Shown here one piece after another: positions 13,622 through 15,289 of a stretch of DNA of 15,289 nt. The notes under the pieces were generated by a model. It was not told where the DNA came from. It did not search any database and was given only the letters and a program-made list of their open reading frames with translations. The translations under genes and the position numbers were made by a program. Position 1 is the first letter of the stretch, and every line of letters starts with the position of its first letter. The DNA is from DATDRS01 sp035291605 (lineage in GTDB: Bacteria > Chloroflexota > Anaerolineae > Anaerolineales > UBA6663). Location of the stretch: contig DATDRS010000474.1 of NCBI GenBank assembly GCA_035291605.1, positions 1 to 15,289 on the forward strand, written 5' to 3'.

Positions 13622-14656
13622 ATGTCTAATCGGAAGCAGAAAGCGGTTGCTAAAAAACCGGGCTACACCCGGCGCAACGCCAATCGCCACAACAAGAGTT
13701 CCCTACTTCGTGAAAAGAAAGAGGCCCTGGTGACTACGGCTTCTGTGGGAAGCCCGACTTATCCTAAGCCGAAGAAAACCCGGCCATCGCCCATCAGCGG
13801 ATTGAAAAAGAAGAAACTGATTGCGTTTGGGTGGTATGGTGGGAAGTTTTCTCACCTGGACTGGCTCTTGCCTTTGCTGCCTCCTTGCCATCACTATTGT
13901 GAGCCTTTCGCAGGCTCCGGCGCCATCCTGCTCAATCGCCCTCCTTCACCGGTTGAAACCTATAACGATTTAGACGGCGAAGTCGCCAACTTCTTTCGCG
14001 TTTTGCGGGACGACAAGGAAAGACTGGTTGAAGCCATTGGCCTGACGCCCTTTTCAAGGGAGGAGTTCAGCTTTGCTTGTATTCTCGATCCTGACCTGCC
14101 GCCTTTGGAACGGGCGCGGCGTTTCTTTGTGCGGGCTCGGCAAGTGCGAACTGGCCTGGCGCAGACCGCCAGTGTGGGGCGTTGGGCGAACTGCAAAAAC
14201 ACGAGCCGGGCCGGGATGAGCGGCGTGGTAAGCCGGTGGCTTGGCAGCGTTGAAGACCTGCCGGACATTGCGGAAAGATTGCTGAGAGTCCAGATTGAAA
14301 ACCGGCCCGCCATCGAGGTCATCCGCCTGTACGACTCACCGGAAACGCTTTTTTACTGTGACCCACCTTACGTCCACCTGACGCGAGGCGATCACAGCGC
14401 CTATGGCTATGAGATGAGTGACGATGAACACCGGGAACTTGCTCAGGTCCTGAACTCGGTGCGAGGCCGCGTGGCTGTTTCCAATTATCAATGTGAGTTG
14501 ATGGACGAGCTTTATCCTGCACCAAGATGGATTAGGACCGTAGCGCCTGAAAAGACGATTCACTCTACCAAGGGCAAACGCGCTGAGGCGTTGTGGACGA
14601 ACTACAATCCCTCAACAATTAGAGGCGCACTGCGATTGTTCGAGAGAAAAGAATGA
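13622..14656 (+). CDS. D12-class N6-adenine DNA methyltransferase (Dam-like)
   Basis: This 344-residue protein has the alpha-class layout: motif X 'GWYGGK' (70-75), motif I 'CEPFAGSGAILL' (93-104), 'YNDLDGEVANFFRVLRD' (114-130), and motif IV 'FYCDPPY' (244-250). It methylates adenine at N6 in a specific site. Residues 1-65 form a basic, low-complexity extension not found in Dam itself, possibly for DNA binding. The ATG at 13622 follows GGGAG with 7 bases between and is chosen over TTG at 13607. Its stop overlaps the next start (ATGA at 14653-14656), the usual sign of coupled translation in a restriction-modification operon. Composition is lower in GC than alr or the gcv genes. Confidence 0.92.
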   Translation: MSNRKQKAVAKKPGYTRRNANRHNKSSLLREKKEALVTTASVGSPTYPKPKKTRPSPISGLKKKKLIAFGWYGGKFSHLDWLLPLLPPCHHYCEPFAGSGAILLNRPPSPVETYNDLDGEVANFFRVLRDDKERLVEAIGLTPFSREEFSFACILDPDLPPLERARRFFVRARQVRTGLAQTASVGRWANCKNTSRAGMSGVVSRWLGSVEDLPDIAERLLRVQIENRPAIEVIRLYDSPETLFYCDPPYVHLTRGDHSAYGYEMSDDEHRELAQVLNSVRGRVAVSNYQCELMDELYPAPRWIRTVAPEKTIHSTKGKRAEALWTNYNPSTIRGALRLFERKE

Positions 14657-14980
14657 GCAACCCGTCCCAAATACTTGAACGGACATTGACGCGGGCGAGT
14701 GCTAATCTTGCCAAGCCTCTCGTGAAAGATCAGGGAATACTCGATCGCGTGGAGTACGTTTGCCGCTGTCTCCGTAATCGTGCAGGGGCGCGACTATTGA
14801 TGTCTTGTCTGCTGGAGATCGCCATTTTAGACTGCACTGGTTTCCTGAGGCATTTTCTGCATCTGTTCCATCGGTCACGGATTGACTATTTAGATGCTTA
14901 TCAGGCACTATAGCGCTGTTAGTCAACCGCTCAAAGAAGCTTTTCTGGCTCTCCGACAGGCGGCAGAGGCGGACGAGTGA
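14653..14980 (+). pseudogene. Restriction-endonuclease-like gene with internal deletion and frameshift
   Basis: The first frame (14653-14913) gives 86 residues. Residues 1-54 ('ILERTLTRASANL', 'VEYVCRCLRNRAGARLLMSCLL') read as one conserved N-terminus. From residue 55 the text changes to a C-terminus-like segment ('ILDCTGFLRHFLHLFHR', 'YLDAYQAL') and then stops. In the next frame (14906-14980) the sequence goes on as 'SAVSQPLKEAFLALRQAAEADE' and ends 3 bases before tgt. From memory of restriction-modification loci, full-length relatives are several hundred residues long with all three pieces in this order; I cannot verify this here. The likely reading is a large in-frame deletion near base 14815 plus a frameshift near 14910. 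Its place, coupled by ATGA to a methyltransferase gene, fits a restriction gene. It is probably inactive. Confidence 0.68.
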
Positions 14981-14983
14981 CTT

Positions 14984-15289
14984 ATGTTTGAATTCGACAT
15001 CATTTCCCAAGACTCCGCCACCCGCGCCCGCGCGGGTGTTTTTCATACGCCTCACGGCGACCTGCTCACGCCGGTCTTCGCGCCCGTCGGGACGGCGGCA
15101 ACCGTCAAGGCGCTCACGCCCGCGCAGCTCAAGGAACTCGGCGCGACGCTCGTCCTCAGCAACACCTACCACCTCTACCTGCGCCCCGGCGACGAGCTCA
15201 TCCGCGACCTGGGCGGCCTGCACCGGTTCATGCAGTGGGACGGCCCGCTGCTCACCGACTCGGGCGGCTTCCAGGTGTTCTCCCTCTCG
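14984..15289 (+). CDS. tgt: tRNA-guanine (queuine) transglycosylase, N-terminal part (3' end outside window)
   Basis: The first 102 codons are present and run off the window edge. Tgt swaps guanine 34 of certain tRNAs for the queuosine precursor preQ1. The sequence is typical: 'SQDSATRARAG' near the N-terminus, 'TPHGDLLTPVFAPVGT' (22-37), 'LSNTYHLYLRPG' (58-69), and 'LLTDSGGFQVFSLS' (89-102) in which D92 matches the acid/base aspartate of the family. ATG at 14984 starts the protein at the expected place, 3 bases after the stop of the broken restriction gene. No clear ribosome-binding site is seen, so translation may once have been coupled to the upstream gene. GC content rises again here, marking the end of the restriction-modification insert. 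Confidence 0.95.
   Translation, partial: MFEFDIISQDSATRARAGVFHTPHGDLLTPVFAPVGTAATVKALTPAQLKELGATLVLSNTYHLYLRPGDELIRDLGGLHRFMQWDGPLLTDSGGFQVFSLS

Noticed and set aside
14844..14905. Imperfect stem-loop (CCTGA..GCATCT / AGATGC..TCAGG) taken as a possible insertion element breaking the restriction gene
   Set aside because: The same bases read well as a conserved protein C-terminus (LDCTGFLRHFLHLFHR), so they are gene sequence and the stem is probably chance.
1..15289. CRISPR array, tRNA, rRNA or insertion sequence
   Set aside because: No spaced identical repeats, no cloverleaf pattern with CCA end, no rRNA core and no transposase motif were seen on either strand. The short period-7/8 arrays are far too small and degenerate for CRISPR.

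Overview
The window looks like a chromosomal segment of a GC-rich bacterium. My best guess is the phylum Chloroflexota (Anaerolineae-like). This rests on gene content (split gcvPA/gcvPB, a divergent FtsH-like AAA protease, a PD40 propeller lipoprotein) and on spacers filled with short tandem repeats. It is inference; no 16S or other marker is present. Nearly all of the window is coding, and both edges cut through genes.

Layout. (1) 1-1135, plus strand: the 3' end of a GcvT-family aminomethyltransferase, then a histidine phosphatase. (2) 1136-3660: a structured leader, a membrane-anchored FtsH-type protease with an unusual Gly/Met loop, and a strong intrinsic terminator. (3) 3712-5028, minus strand: a lipoprotein beta-propeller, convergent with the protease. 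(4) 5343-9115, minus strand: a glycine cleavage operon (gcvH-gcvPA-gcvPB) behind a sigma70-like promoter, a tandem glycine riboswitch and a terminator. (5) 9160-10269, minus strand: alanine racemase, divergent from (6) an SLC13-type permease with two RCK_C domains at 10360-12156. (7) 12180-14980, plus strand: a restriction-modification remnant with two intact but different DNA methyltransferases, followed by a restriction-endonuclease-like gene that has lost its middle and its frame. (8) 14984 to the end: the start of tgt (queuosine tRNA modification).

How it works together. The H, PA and PB proteins form most of the glycine cleavage system, and the riboswitch should let glycine turn on its own breakdown. 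A T-protein homologue lies about 4.9 kb away on the other strand, outside the riboswitch-controlled operon. The two methyltransferases would now modify DNA without their cognate nuclease.

The most unusual signal is non-coding. Five spacers (446-514, 1140-1195, 6828-6876, 8235-8298, 10283-10337) carry degenerate tandem repeats with a 7- or 8-base period. The unit sequence differs at each place, and most have an inverted half that makes a hairpin. A sixth place (5147-5213) may belong to the same class.
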